Below are positions 1 through 8,720 of a DNA stretch of 9,657 bases, in pieces. A program made the translations under genes and the position numbers. Where the stretch lies: the NCBI GenBank assembly GCA_002427975.1, contig DIZT01000145.1:3110-12766 (forward strand), given 5' to 3'. The notes beneath the pieces are model-generated. The model was not told where the DNA came from. It was given only the letters and a program-made list of their open reading frames with translations, and did not search any database. This DNA is from Micrococcaceae bacterium UBA6021 (GTDB lineage: Bacteria > Actinomycetota > Actinomycetes > Actinomycetales > Micrococcaceae). Numbering within the stretch: position 1 is the stretch's first letter; each line of letters starts with the position of its first letter.

Positions 1-702
1 GAACGTGCACCCAAGGTCCCGGAATTCGCTTCCCTGCTCGACCCTTCAACTGTCCAGCTGCATTCGAGTGAGTATCGGAATCCAGGACAGCTCAGGGACG
101 GTCCGGTCCTTATTGTCGGACTCGGGAACTCCGGAGCGGAGATCGGCATAGAGGTATGCCGGACCCATCCCACCCTGGTGGCGGGAAAGCCCGCCGGTGA
201 GCTCCCTGTGAAGCATGGGAGGACGGCGGCGCGTTTTGTCCTGCCGCTGGTCCGGTTTGCGGGGCTGCACGTGCTGAACCTGGGCACGCCTATCGGCCGC
301 AAAGCCATCCCGGCCCTGAAAGCCCACGGAGCACCCTTGATCCGTACCAGGTCCAAAGACCTCGCCGCTGCCGGTGTGCGGTTCGTTCCCCGGGTAACGG
401 GGGTGGAGAACGGCCTGCCGGTCCTCGCGGACGGTAGCCGACCGGAGACCGCGAATGTGATCTGGTGCACCGGCTTCCGCCAGGAGTTTGGCTGGATGAA
501 TCCGGCCTTGCTCGACGACGGCGAAATGCCCCGGCAGCACCGCGGCGTAGCGCTGGACTCACCAGGCCTGTTCTTCCTGGGGCAGGACTTCATGTATGCG
601 GCCGCCTCGGCAACACTGCCCGGTGAGTGCCGCGATGCGCGGTACCTGGCGGCAAAGATTCCGGCCCCGGTCAGCTATGGATCCGCCTTAGCTGCCCCCT
701 GA
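1..702 (+). CDS. Flavin-containing monooxygenase-like NAD(P)/FAD oxidoreductase (5' truncated)
   Basis: Frame 1 is open from the first base to a TGA at 700-702, giving 233 codons; the start lies upstream of the window. Seen: a second Rossmann dinucleotide-binding motif GLGNSG at 118-135 (GxGxSG, the NADPH site in flavin monooxygenases), then near the C-terminus VIWCTGF at 457-477, a variant of the ATGF-type motif that ends the NADPH domain in FMO/Baeyer-Villiger-like enzymes, and GLFFLGQDFMYAAAS (the conserved FLG stretch closing the FAD domain). The missing N-terminus should carry the FAD-binding GxGxxG. Family knowledge: such proteins use NADPH and FAD to oxygenate or oxidise small nucleophilic substrates, or act as YpdA/CzcO-like reductases; the substrate cannot be told here. 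The gene ends convergently with the DUF389 gene, overlapping its last 32 bp. Sure of the fold, unsure of the reaction. Confidence 0.88.
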   Translation, partial: ERAPKVPEFASLLDPSTVQLHSSEYRNPGQLRDGPVLIVGLGNSGAEIGIEVCRTHPTLVAGKPAGELPVKHGRTAARFVLPLVRFAGLHVLNLGTPIGRKAIPALKAHGAPLIRTRSKDLAAAGVRFVPRVTGVENGLPVLADGSRPETANVIWCTGFRQEFGWMNPALLDDGEMPRQHRGVALDSPGLFFLGQDFMYAAASATLPGECRDARYLAAKIPAPVSYGSALAAP

Positions 703-1638
703 GCTGCAGTGCTGTTGCCTCGGGCAGCCGTTTGGAGACCACGCGGTAGAAGAGGAGGACAGCCACAGCTGACACAACGATGCCGACGAGGTTCAGCAGC
801 AGTTGGAATGCCGACCCGGCCGCCTTCTGGAACTCGCCCAGGACCAGGGCCACGGCCACGAATCCGGCCGCCGGGACCGTCGTGACCGAAATAAAGACAC
901 CGATGAGCGCCGCCGAACGGCGGCTGATGACGGAGAGCATTCCGGCGGTGCCAGCCAGGACCGCCACGATCAGTGAATACGGTCCCGGATGATAGATGAA
1001 CTCGACGGCGGGCCCGGTGTCCAAGGCATCGGCGGGAAAGAGCCCCAATGGGACGGACAGCCACGCAGTCAGCGCCGCCAGGCCCATGGCCACCACGAAA
1101 CCCAGGCAAGCGCCACGGCAGTACGCCGGCCCAGCGACCACTTCCGTCTGGCCAAAGCCACTGCCAGTGCAGCCAAGGGGCCGAACTCCGGCCCCACGGC
1201 CATGGCCCCCACGATCGCAATGGTGGAATCGGTCACGATGCCGATGGCAGCGAGCTGTGTGGCCAGAACCAGGAAAGCAAGGTAGCTCCACGTGAGCCGG
1301 GAGTCCTCGCCCGTCTGACGGGTGACCTCGTCCCAGATCAGGGCGTCCGCGCCGTCTCCAGGGGCAGCAGACTCCGCCTCGTCCGCGCGCCGGGACAACA
1401 CCAGCTCCGGCATGGCAATGACGATGGACCCCACCTCCTGCGCCTTCAGGACGTCAAGCTTCTCGAGCAGTTCCTCCACCGATTCCCTGGCGATCTGGAC
1501 CTCTATGACATCGCCCTTCGGCGCCACGGATGCACCCGGGAAGAACGCAACCTCGGCCGTTCCCACCTGGTCCTGACAAGTCTTCAGCGCTACTTCTGAC
1601 AGCTCTCCGGGCACACAAATCCGCAGCTGGACAATCAC
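671..1638 (-). pseudogene. DUF389 family membrane protein, broken by a single-base frameshift
   Basis: Reads from GTG at 1638-1636 to TGA at 673-671, but only with a frame change near 1105. The first frame gives a soluble N-terminal domain of about 125 residues (starting MIVQLRICVPGE), then hydrophobic segments including AIVGAMAVGPEFGPLAALAV, the signature glycine/proline-rich membrane stretch of DUF389. After codon 178 (GCC at 1107-1105) that frame runs to a stop within about 12 codons, while the next frame continues naturally with GFVVAMGLAALTAW and more membrane segments (LIVAVLAGTAGMLSVISR, LLNLVGIVVSAVAVLLFY). Joined length is about 322 residues, normal for the family. One missing base restores everything (GCC-GTG-GGT-TTC or a GGGG run cut to GGG). 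The start is supported by GGGAG at 1648-1644, 5 nt upstream. Biochemical role of the family is unknown. Could be a true pseudogene or a sequencing error. Confidence 0.85.
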
Positions 1639-1655
1639 GCCCGCTCCCTTCCCTG

Positions 1656-1700
1656 GTTTGTGCCAGCTTAGTTTGTGCGGTCTGTTGATTGGCTTTGGCT
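1656..1700. repeat. Short direct repeats in the divergent DUF389/acyltransferase intergenic region
   Basis: The 113-bp gap between the two divergent starts contains GTTTGTGC twice (1656-1663 and 1671-1678, 15 bp apart start to start) and a perfect tandem TTGGCT TTGGCT (1689-1700). Both promoters must lie here or nearby, so the repeats could be operator half-sites, but they are short and chance is not excluded. I could not assign convincing -35/-10 pairs on either strand. Confidence 0.3.
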
Positions 1701-1751
1701 GTTGCCGGTCCGTAGGCTGGATGTTTTTGCTGCCCGGTCTGAGAGGTTCTT

Positions 1752-3821
1752 GTGTCGATTGCGGGAACCCGGGCTGAGTCGGGCCAGGCGCGGGACGCCG
1801 GAAACAAGGGGCGGAAACCGACATTCCGTCCGGAAGTCCAGGGCCTGCGCGCGCTCGCTGTGCTGATGGTGGTGACCTACCATGTGTGGCTTGGCCGGGT
1901 GTCCGGCGGCGTGGATATCTTCCTCCTGATCTCGGCATTTCTGTTGACCCTGTCCTTCGTCCGGAAGGTCGAGTCGGGCACGTCCTTCAACCTGATCCGG
2001 CACTGGCTGCACCTCTTCAAGCGGCTGCTGCCGGCCGCCGTCGTGGTGATCCTCGGCGTCCTGGCCGGCACGTGGCTGATCCTTCCGCAGAGCCGCTGGC
2101 CCGTCATCCTGGATCAGGCCTGGGCGGCCCTGCTGTACCGGCAGAACTGGCTGCTGGCGGACACGGCCGTGGACTACTACGCCCAGGACCACGCCGGGGC
2201 GAGCCCGCTGCAGCACTTCTGGTCCCTGTCCATCCAAGGGCAGGCCTTTATCCTGTGGCCGCTCGTCTTCGCCGCGTCCGCTGTCCTCTGGCGGCTCCTC
2301 CAGCAACGGTACAACGCCAGCTACCGTGCCGTGGTGGCAGTTGCGTTCGCCGGCATCCTGGTCGTTTCGCTCGCGTTCTCGATCGACCAGACGGCCGTCA
2401 ACCAGGCCTACGCCTACTTCGATACCCGGACCCGGCTGTGGGAATTCGCCCTGGGTTCGCTGCTGGCACTTGGCCTGCCGCTCCTGAAGCCAGGGAAAGT
2501 CCTGCGCGTGGTTCTCGGCTGGGCCGGCCTGTTTGCCATGGTCTCCTGCGGCCTGTTGCTGACCGTGGACCGCGCCTTCCCCGGATTCGTTGCCTTGTGG
2601 CCCACGCTGGCGGGCGCAGCGATCATCGTGGCCGGCCAAACCGGGAGCCGCTTCGGCGTGGACCGCCTCCTGAGCTGGAAGCCGCTGGTTTCCCTGGGCG
2701 ACAACTCCTATGCCCTCTACCTGTGGCACTGGCCCATCCTGGTGCTCGCTCTGGCCGCCACCGACGTCGAGGCACCCAACCTTGGCCAGGGCGCGGCGAT
2801 CATCGCCGCCTCGGTGGCGTTGGCTGTCCTGACCACCCGCTTTGTGGAGAAACCGCTGCGTGAGTGGCGCTGGCCGCAGGTGCGCACCTGGCGCACCGCC
2901 GTCGTCGTAATTTCCTGCTGTGCCCTGCTGGCCGGACCGGTGGCGGTCTGGCGGACGAGCCTCTCCGCGGAGGAAGCTGCCACGGCTGCCCAGCCCCGCG
3001 AGCTGACGCCGGGAGCGGCCCTGCTGAGCCCGGCCAACGCCGGAGCGCCCGCGCCGGCGGGGCGGATCATTCCCGGGCCGGTGGCCCTGTACAACGATTG
3101 GGCGGGAATCCAGCAGGCCTGCACCGGGGCAAATGCCACGGAGGACCCGGTTCTGGAAGGCTGCCGGCAGGCGACTCCTGAAGGCGAAACCGCCAAGCGG
3201 ATTGTTGTGCTGGGGGACTCCCACGCCCAGCAGTATCTGGCCGCCCTTGCACCCATCGCGGAATCCCGCGGCTGGGAACTGGTCACCCTGCTGATGCCGG
3301 CATGCCGTTTCGGGGCCGAATCCGAGACCCGGAACGCCGAATGCAACACCTACAACCGCGCCAGCGCAGCGTACGTCCTGGAACACCGTCCGGACGCGGT
3401 CTTTACGGTGGCCTCCCTGACCCACGAGGAAGCCCCCTTCGAAACCGAGGTGCCGGCGTACCTCGAGGGAATCCAGCCCATAGCTGATGCCGGCATCGAG
3501 ATCATCGGCATCCGGGACAACCCGCGCTTCACCATCAACATGCCCGAGTGCGTCCAGCGCCACACCCCGGACGCCCCGGCCTGCAACCCGCCGCTGAACG
3601 AATCGCTGGTGGAGCCGTCACCGCTGGAGAGCTACCGCGGGAAAGTCGAAGGCCTGCACCTGATGGACCTGAGCGACTTCATCTGCGCCGGCGGCATCTG
3701 CCCGGCCGTGGTGGGCAACATCTACGTATACAAGGACGACAACCACCTCAGCCGGACCTATGTGGAAAGCATGATCCCCATGTTTGAAGAGCGGCTGCTG
3801 GCGGCGACGGGCTGGAACTGA
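1752..3821 (+). CDS. OafA/YrhL-type membrane acyltransferase with C-terminal SGNH domain
   Basis: Protein of 689 residues starting at GTG 1752, with GAGAGG at 1741-1746 five bases upstream. Residues about 30-375 form an acyltransferase-3 domain of some ten membrane segments: LRALAVLMVVTYH with conserved His44, GGVDIFLLISAFLLT (52-65), HFWSLSIQGQAFILWP (155-170) and SYALYLWHWPIL (319-330). After a last membrane segment (about 382-400) comes an extracytoplasmic SGNH hydrolase-like domain: GDSH with Ser490 at 3219-3221 and a distal D-x-x-H (Asp662, His665) in YKDDNHLS. Family knowledge: these fusions move an acyl group, usually acetyl, across the membrane and place it on cell-surface sugars such as polysaccharide, teichoic acid or peptidoglycan. 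The acceptor here cannot be named. The motif before QAF is Ile-Gln-Gly where many homologues have Val-Glu-Glu, a variant also known in SGNH fusions. Single-gene unit, divergent from DUF389 and 268 bp before guaB. Confidence 0.93.
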   Translation: MSIAGTRAESGQARDAGNKGRKPTFRPEVQGLRALAVLMVVTYHVWLGRVSGGVDIFLLISAFLLTLSFVRKVESGTSFNLIRHWLHLFKRLLPAAVVVILGVLAGTWLILPQSRWPVILDQAWAALLYRQNWLLADTAVDYYAQDHAGASPLQHFWSLSIQGQAFILWPLVFAASAVLWRLLQQRYNASYRAVVAVAFAGILVVSLAFSIDQTAVNQAYAYFDTRTRLWEFALGSLLALGLPLLKPGKVLRVVLGWAGLFAMVSCGLLLTVDRAFPGFVALWPTLAGAAIIVAGQTGSRFGVDRLLSWKPLVSLGDNSYALYLWHWPILVLALAATDVEAPNLGQGAAIIAASVALAVLTTRFVEKPLREWRWPQVRTWRTAVVVISCCALLAGPVAVWRTSLSAEEAATAAQPRELTPGAALLSPANAGAPAPAGRIIPGPVALYNDWAGIQQACTGANATEDPVLEGCRQATPEGETAKRIVVLGDSHAQQYLAALAPIAESRGWELVTLLMPACRFGAESETRNAECNTYNRASAAYVLEHRPDAVFTVASLTHEEAPFETEVPAYLEGIQPIADAGIEIIGIRDNPRFTINMPECVQRHTPDAPACNPPLNESLVEPSPLESYRGKVEGLHLMDLSDFICAGGICPAVVGNIYVYKDDNHLSRTYVESMIPMFEERLLAATGWN

Positions 3822-3927
3822 CACGTCGGCAGTAGGGCCCACGCCCGCAGGGTTCCCTGGCCGAGCTTGCGAGGTTAGGGATCGGGTGGGGATGCGTGCC
3901 GTTGCTCACAATGGACTACCGGAATAG

Positions 3928-5601
<1,674 letters not shown>

Positions 5602-5606
5602 CCTCG

Positions 5607-7463
5607 GTGGTTGAGCCTGCCGGAACCCTGCGGCCGTCCCGGGCGCCCAGCCGGAAACTCGCGCTGAGGCTTTACGCCCGGGCCGTCGCGCAGGTCCTGC
5701 GGGTGAGCTTCCGGGCCTCGCCGGCCGCCGTCATCATGAAGGTGGCCGGTTCGCTCATTTCGGCGACGCTGCCGTTGGTGACCACGTACTTCGCAGCGTT
5801 GACCACCACGGCACTGGCGGCGGCCTACGCCGGTGATTCCGCTGCGGGCCAGCAGGCCATTGTGTATGTCATTATCACGGCTGCGCTGGGGCTCTTTTGG
5901 GGCGGCTTCAGCAGTGTGGACCGCTACATCCAGCAGCTCATGAGCTTCAAGGTGGGCGCCATCGTCGGCGACCAGATGTATAAGCGCTTCCTGGCGCTGG
6001 AGTTCTGGCGTTATGACGACAAAGTAACCGTGGATCTCTACGACCGGGCCAAGCGTTTCTCCGATTCCTACGCCCGGGTTCTGGACCGGATCGCGGCCAT
6101 CTTCACCCAGCTGGTCTCGGTGATCCTGGCCGTGGGGGCCCTGATGCTGGTCAGCTGGTGGATCGCGGTGATTGTCCTGGTGGCCATCGTGCCCAGCGTC
6201 TACCTGCAGTTCAAGCTCTCGCGCGAACAGATCGCGCACTGGAACACCCAGGTGGACTCCCGCCGCCAGCGCCGGATGATCGAAACCAACCTGCTCCGGC
6301 CGCAGCACATCGCCGAAATGCGGCTGTACGGCATCGTGGGCTACCTGATGGACCTCCGCTCCCGGCTGCGCGATGCCGACGAGCGGCGCCGCCTGGACTT
6401 CCAGAAGCGCTACATCCCCAAGCAGCTCGCCGCGGACGCCCTGCAGTACGGCGCCGAGATAGTCTCCTTGATCTGGGTGGTGGGCCAGATCATCGCCCGC
6501 GCCTTGCCGGTTGGCCAGTTCCTCTATGTCCAGCAGATCGTCAGCCGCGCCCTGTCCACCGCAAACAGCCTGGTGTCCTCCCTCAGTTCGATTGACGAGG
6601 ACCTCGCCAACCTCACGGACTATGAGCTGTTTATGGCCCTGCCGGTGCATTCGGACCATTCGCCACCGCTGCTTCAGGCACCCAAAACCGTGGAGCTGCG
6701 GGACATCCGCTTCACCTATACAGGCAGCGACACCGAGGTGATCCGCGGCATCAGCATGACGATCCGCGAAGGCCAGCACATCGCCATCGTGGGGGAGAAC
6801 GGGGCGGGAAAGTCCACTCTGATCCGGATCCTCGCCGGACTCTACCGGCCGGATTCCGGGCAGGTAATGCTCGACGGCGTCGACCTCGCCGCCGTCGACG
6901 TCACCTCCTGGCACCGCCACCTGGCGGTGCTGAGCCAGGAGTTCCTCAAATACGAATTCGCCACAGCTGCCGAGAACATCCGCTTTGGGGACGTCCACTC
7001 GTCCCGGGACGATGAACGGATCCGCCGGGCGGCCGGTGACGCCGAAGCATTCGAGTTCATCAATAAACTGCCCAACGGCCTGGACAACTACGTCAGCAAC
7101 TGGATGGAGGATCCGCGCGGACGGAAGGGGAGCGGGCTCTCGGGCGGCCAGTGGCAGCGCCTCGCGATGGCCCGGAACTTCTACCGCAACGCCACCTTCA
7201 TGGTGATGGACGAGCCGACGTCGGCCATCGACGCACTGGCCGAGCACCGGATCTTCTCCCGGCTGTTCGCGGACCGCAGCAGCACCATCATCGCCATCAG
7301 CCACCGGCTCGCCACGATTGAGAAAGCGGACATTGTCTACATGCTCGAAAACGGGCAGATTGTGGAGCAGGGCACCCACAAGGAGCTGGTGGCAGTGCGC
7401 GGACGCTACTTCAGGATGTTCGAATCGCAGTTGACACCGTTGGAGGATAACCTAGAGCAGTGA
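5607..7463 (+). CDS. ABC exporter, fused membrane and ATPase domains (peptide-exporter-like)
   Basis: Protein of 618 residues, one half-transporter likely acting as a homodimer in the membrane. Residues about 20-330 are the membrane domain, with hydrophobic segments near 45-73, 84-103, 163-202 and 282-302. The ATPase domain runs from about 360: Walker A GENGAGKST (396-404, Lys402), Q-loop LSQEFLKYEF, signature LSGGQWQR (511-518), Walker B FMVMDEPTS with Asp535-Glu536, and switch His566 in ISHRLA. All catalytic residues are present. The Q-loop style, the EMRLYG segment in the membrane domain (237-242) and NGLDNY...LSGGQWQRLAMAR are like NisT/SpaT-type lanthipeptide exporters without a peptidase domain; this is a resemblance by eye, and substrate is unknown. 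GTG 5607 lies 5 nt after the guaB stop with no good ribosome site at normal distance, so translation is probably coupled to guaB. Its stop overlaps the guaB3 start by 4 nt. I see no precursor-peptide or modification gene here. Confidence 0.93.
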   Translation: MVEPAGTLRPSRAPSRKLALRLYARAVAQVLRVSFRASPAAVIMKVAGSLISATLPLVTTYFAALTTTALAAAYAGDSAAGQQAIVYVIITAALGLFWGGFSSVDRYIQQLMSFKVGAIVGDQMYKRFLALEFWRYDDKVTVDLYDRAKRFSDSYARVLDRIAAIFTQLVSVILAVGALMLVSWWIAVIVLVAIVPSVYLQFKLSREQIAHWNTQVDSRRQRRMIETNLLRPQHIAEMRLYGIVGYLMDLRSRLRDADERRRLDFQKRYIPKQLAADALQYGAEIVSLIWVVGQIIARALPVGQFLYVQQIVSRALSTANSLVSSLSSIDEDLANLTDYELFMALPVHSDHSPPLLQAPKTVELRDIRFTYTGSDTEVIRGISMTIREGQHIAIVGENGAGKSTLIRILAGLYRPDSGQVMLDGVDLAAVDVTSWHRHLAVLSQEFLKYEFATAAENIRFGDVHSSRDDERIRRAAGDAEAFEFINKLPNGLDNYVSNWMEDPRGRKGSGLSGGQWQRLAMARNFYRNATFMVMDEPTSAIDALAEHRIFSRLFADRSSTIIAISHRLATIEKADIVYMLENGQIVEQGTHKELVAVRGRYFRMFESQLTPLEDNLEQ

Positions 7464-8596
7464 CTTACGAGATCGAGATCGGCCGTGGCAAGCGTGGGCG
7501 TCGTGCCTACTCCCTGGATGACATTGCGATTGTCCCCAACCGTCGTACCCGCGACCCCAAGGACGTTTCCGTTTCCTGGCAGATCGATGCCTACAAGTTC
7601 GACATGCCCGTCATTGCCGCTCCGATGGATTCGGCCATGTCCCCGGAGACGGCCATCGCCTTGGGCCGCCTGGGCGGGCTCGGCGTGCTGGACCTTGAGG
7701 GCCTCTGGACCCGCTACGAGGACCCGCAGGCCATCCTCGACGAGATCGGCGCCCTCCAGGACGAGATCAACAGCCCCGCGGTGACCGGCCGTATGCAGGA
7801 GCTGTACCGCGCTCCCATCCAGCCGGAACTGATCACGTCCCGCCTCGCCGAGATCCGCGCCGCCGGTGTGACGGTGGCTGGCTCCCTGACGCCGCAGCGC
7901 ACGCAGGAGCACTACAAGACCGTGGTGGCCGCCGGCGTCGACATTTTTGTCATCCGCGGAACCACAGTGTCAGCCGAGCACGTCTCGAAAGACCACGAGC
8001 CGCTGAACCTCAAGCAGTTCATTTACGAACTGGACGTCCCTGTTATTGTGGGCGGCGCGGCCGGCTACACGCCCGCCTTGCACCTGATGCGCACCGGCGC
8101 CGCCGGCGTTCTGGTCGGCTTCGGCGGTGGAGCCACCACCACCACGCGGCGCGCCCTGGGGATCCACTCGCCCATGGCCTCCGCCATCTCTGACGTCGCC
8201 GCCGCCCGCCGGGACTACATGGATGAATCCGGCGGTCGGTACGTCCATGTAATTGCCGACGGCGGCATGGGCACCTCGGGTGACATCGTCAAGGCCATTG
8301 CCATGGGCGCCGACGCCGTGATGCTGGGCAGCGCCCTCGCCCGGGCCGAAGAGGCCCCCGGCAAGGGCTGGCACTGGGGCCAGGAGGCCCATCACCTGGA
8401 ACTTCCCCGCGGAGACCGCGCCAACGTCGGCACCGTGGGACCCCTCGAAGAGGTGCTTTTCGGGCCCGGCCACCACACCAACGGCACGTCCAACCTCATC
8501 GGCGCACTCCGCCGTTCGATGGCGACCACCGGCTATTCGGACCTGAAGGAATTCCAGCGCGTCGACGTCGTGGTTTCTCCGTACGCCGGTAACTGA
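7460..8596 (+). CDS. guaB3: GuaB3 family IMP dehydrogenase-related protein
   Basis: A 378-residue IMPDH/GMP reductase-family barrel without CBS domains. The N-terminus ([20 protein letters not shown], then [10 protein letters not shown]) and [14 protein letters not shown] are typical of actinobacterial GuaB3. Phosphate-site residues are kept in [20 protein letters not shown] and MLGSALA. The catalytic loop reads [11 protein letters not shown] (residues 220-230), where GuaB has [11 protein letters not shown], so Thr227 stands at the place of the catalytic Cys. No equivalent of the GuaB Arg-Tyr flap dyad is evident either. Family knowledge: cyanobacterial GuaB3 has been reported as an IMP dehydrogenase, whereas the actinobacterial form has no settled activity. 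The start is GTG 7460, overlapping the exporter stop (GTGA); a GGAGG at 7442-7446 lies 13 nt upstream, rather far, so coupling is likely. Possible roles are a regulatory partner of GuaB or an enzyme of altered chemistry; neither is shown by the sequence. Confidence 0.94.
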   Translation: MTYEIEIGRGKRGRRAYSLDDIAIVPNRRTRDPKDVSVSWQIDAYKFDMPVIAAPMDSAMSPETAIALGRLGGLGVLDLEGLWTRYEDPQAILDEIGALQDEINSPAVTGRMQELYRAPIQPELITSRLAEIRAAGVTVAGSLTPQRTQEHYKTVVAAGVDIFVIRGTTVSAEHVSKDHEPLNLKQFIYELDVPVIVGGAAGYTPALHLMRTGAAGVLVGFGGGATTTTRRALGIHSPMASAISDVAAARRDYMDESGGRYVHVIADGGMGTSGDIVKAIAMGADAVMLGSALARAEEAPGKGWHWGQEAHHLELPRGDRANVGTVGPLEEVLFGPGHHTNGTSNLIGALRRSMATTGYSDLKEFQRVDVVVSPYAGN

Positions 8597-8606
8597 CACT
8601 CCGCGT

Positions 8607-8637
8607 ACGCCGCTGTGGCGTCCGCTGGAGGGCCTCC
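8607..8637 (+). terminator. Weak hairpins after guaB3
   Basis: Just after the guaB3 stop, ACGCC (8607-8611) can pair with GGCGT (8617-8621), followed by GGAG (8627-8630) facing CTCC (8634-8637). Both stems are short and there is no T-tract, so a termination role is only a weak guess. Confidence 0.2.
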
Positions 8638-8676
8638 CCCGCTGAACCCGCCCTGCCCAACTGTGCGGCAAGGAAG

Positions 8677-8682
8677 TAGTGT
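8677..8682 (+). promoter_or_regulatory. Candidate -10 box for glpD (TAGTGT)
   Basis: TAGTGT matches the TANNNT -10 pattern of actinobacterial housekeeping promoters and lies 38 nt before the glpD start, leaving a short leader. A partial -35 (CTGCCC, 8653-8658) is 18 bp upstream. The 124-bp gap after guaB3 makes a separate glpD promoter reasonable, but the match is modest. Confidence 0.33.
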
Positions 8683-8720
8683 GGATTTACTACCGGCAGC
8701 AGCGGCAAGGGAGGCGTTCC

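Noticed and set aside
1097..1103. Possible programmed -1 frameshift heptamer GGGTTTC in DUF389 (minus strand)
   Set aside because: The heptamer is in phase with the downstream frame, not with the upstream zero frame, so it does not fit the X XXY YYZ rule.
1048..1599. Open frame of 183 codons on the + strand opposite the DUF389 gene
   Set aside because: Low-complexity Arg/Pro/Gly/His-rich product with no motif; the minus strand shows recognisable DUF389 sequence through this region.
1668..3563. Very long open frame (631 codons) on the minus strand opposite the acyltransferase gene
   Set aside because: Its product is rich in Gly, Arg, Gln, Asp and His with no domain or hydrophobic pattern, as expected for the antisense of a GC-rich gene; the + strand frame has a full set of family motifs.
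3851..3862. CAGGGTTCCCTG as a terminator stem after the acyltransferase gene
   Set aside because: Only a 4-bp stem with a 4-nt loop and no T-tract; too weak to call.
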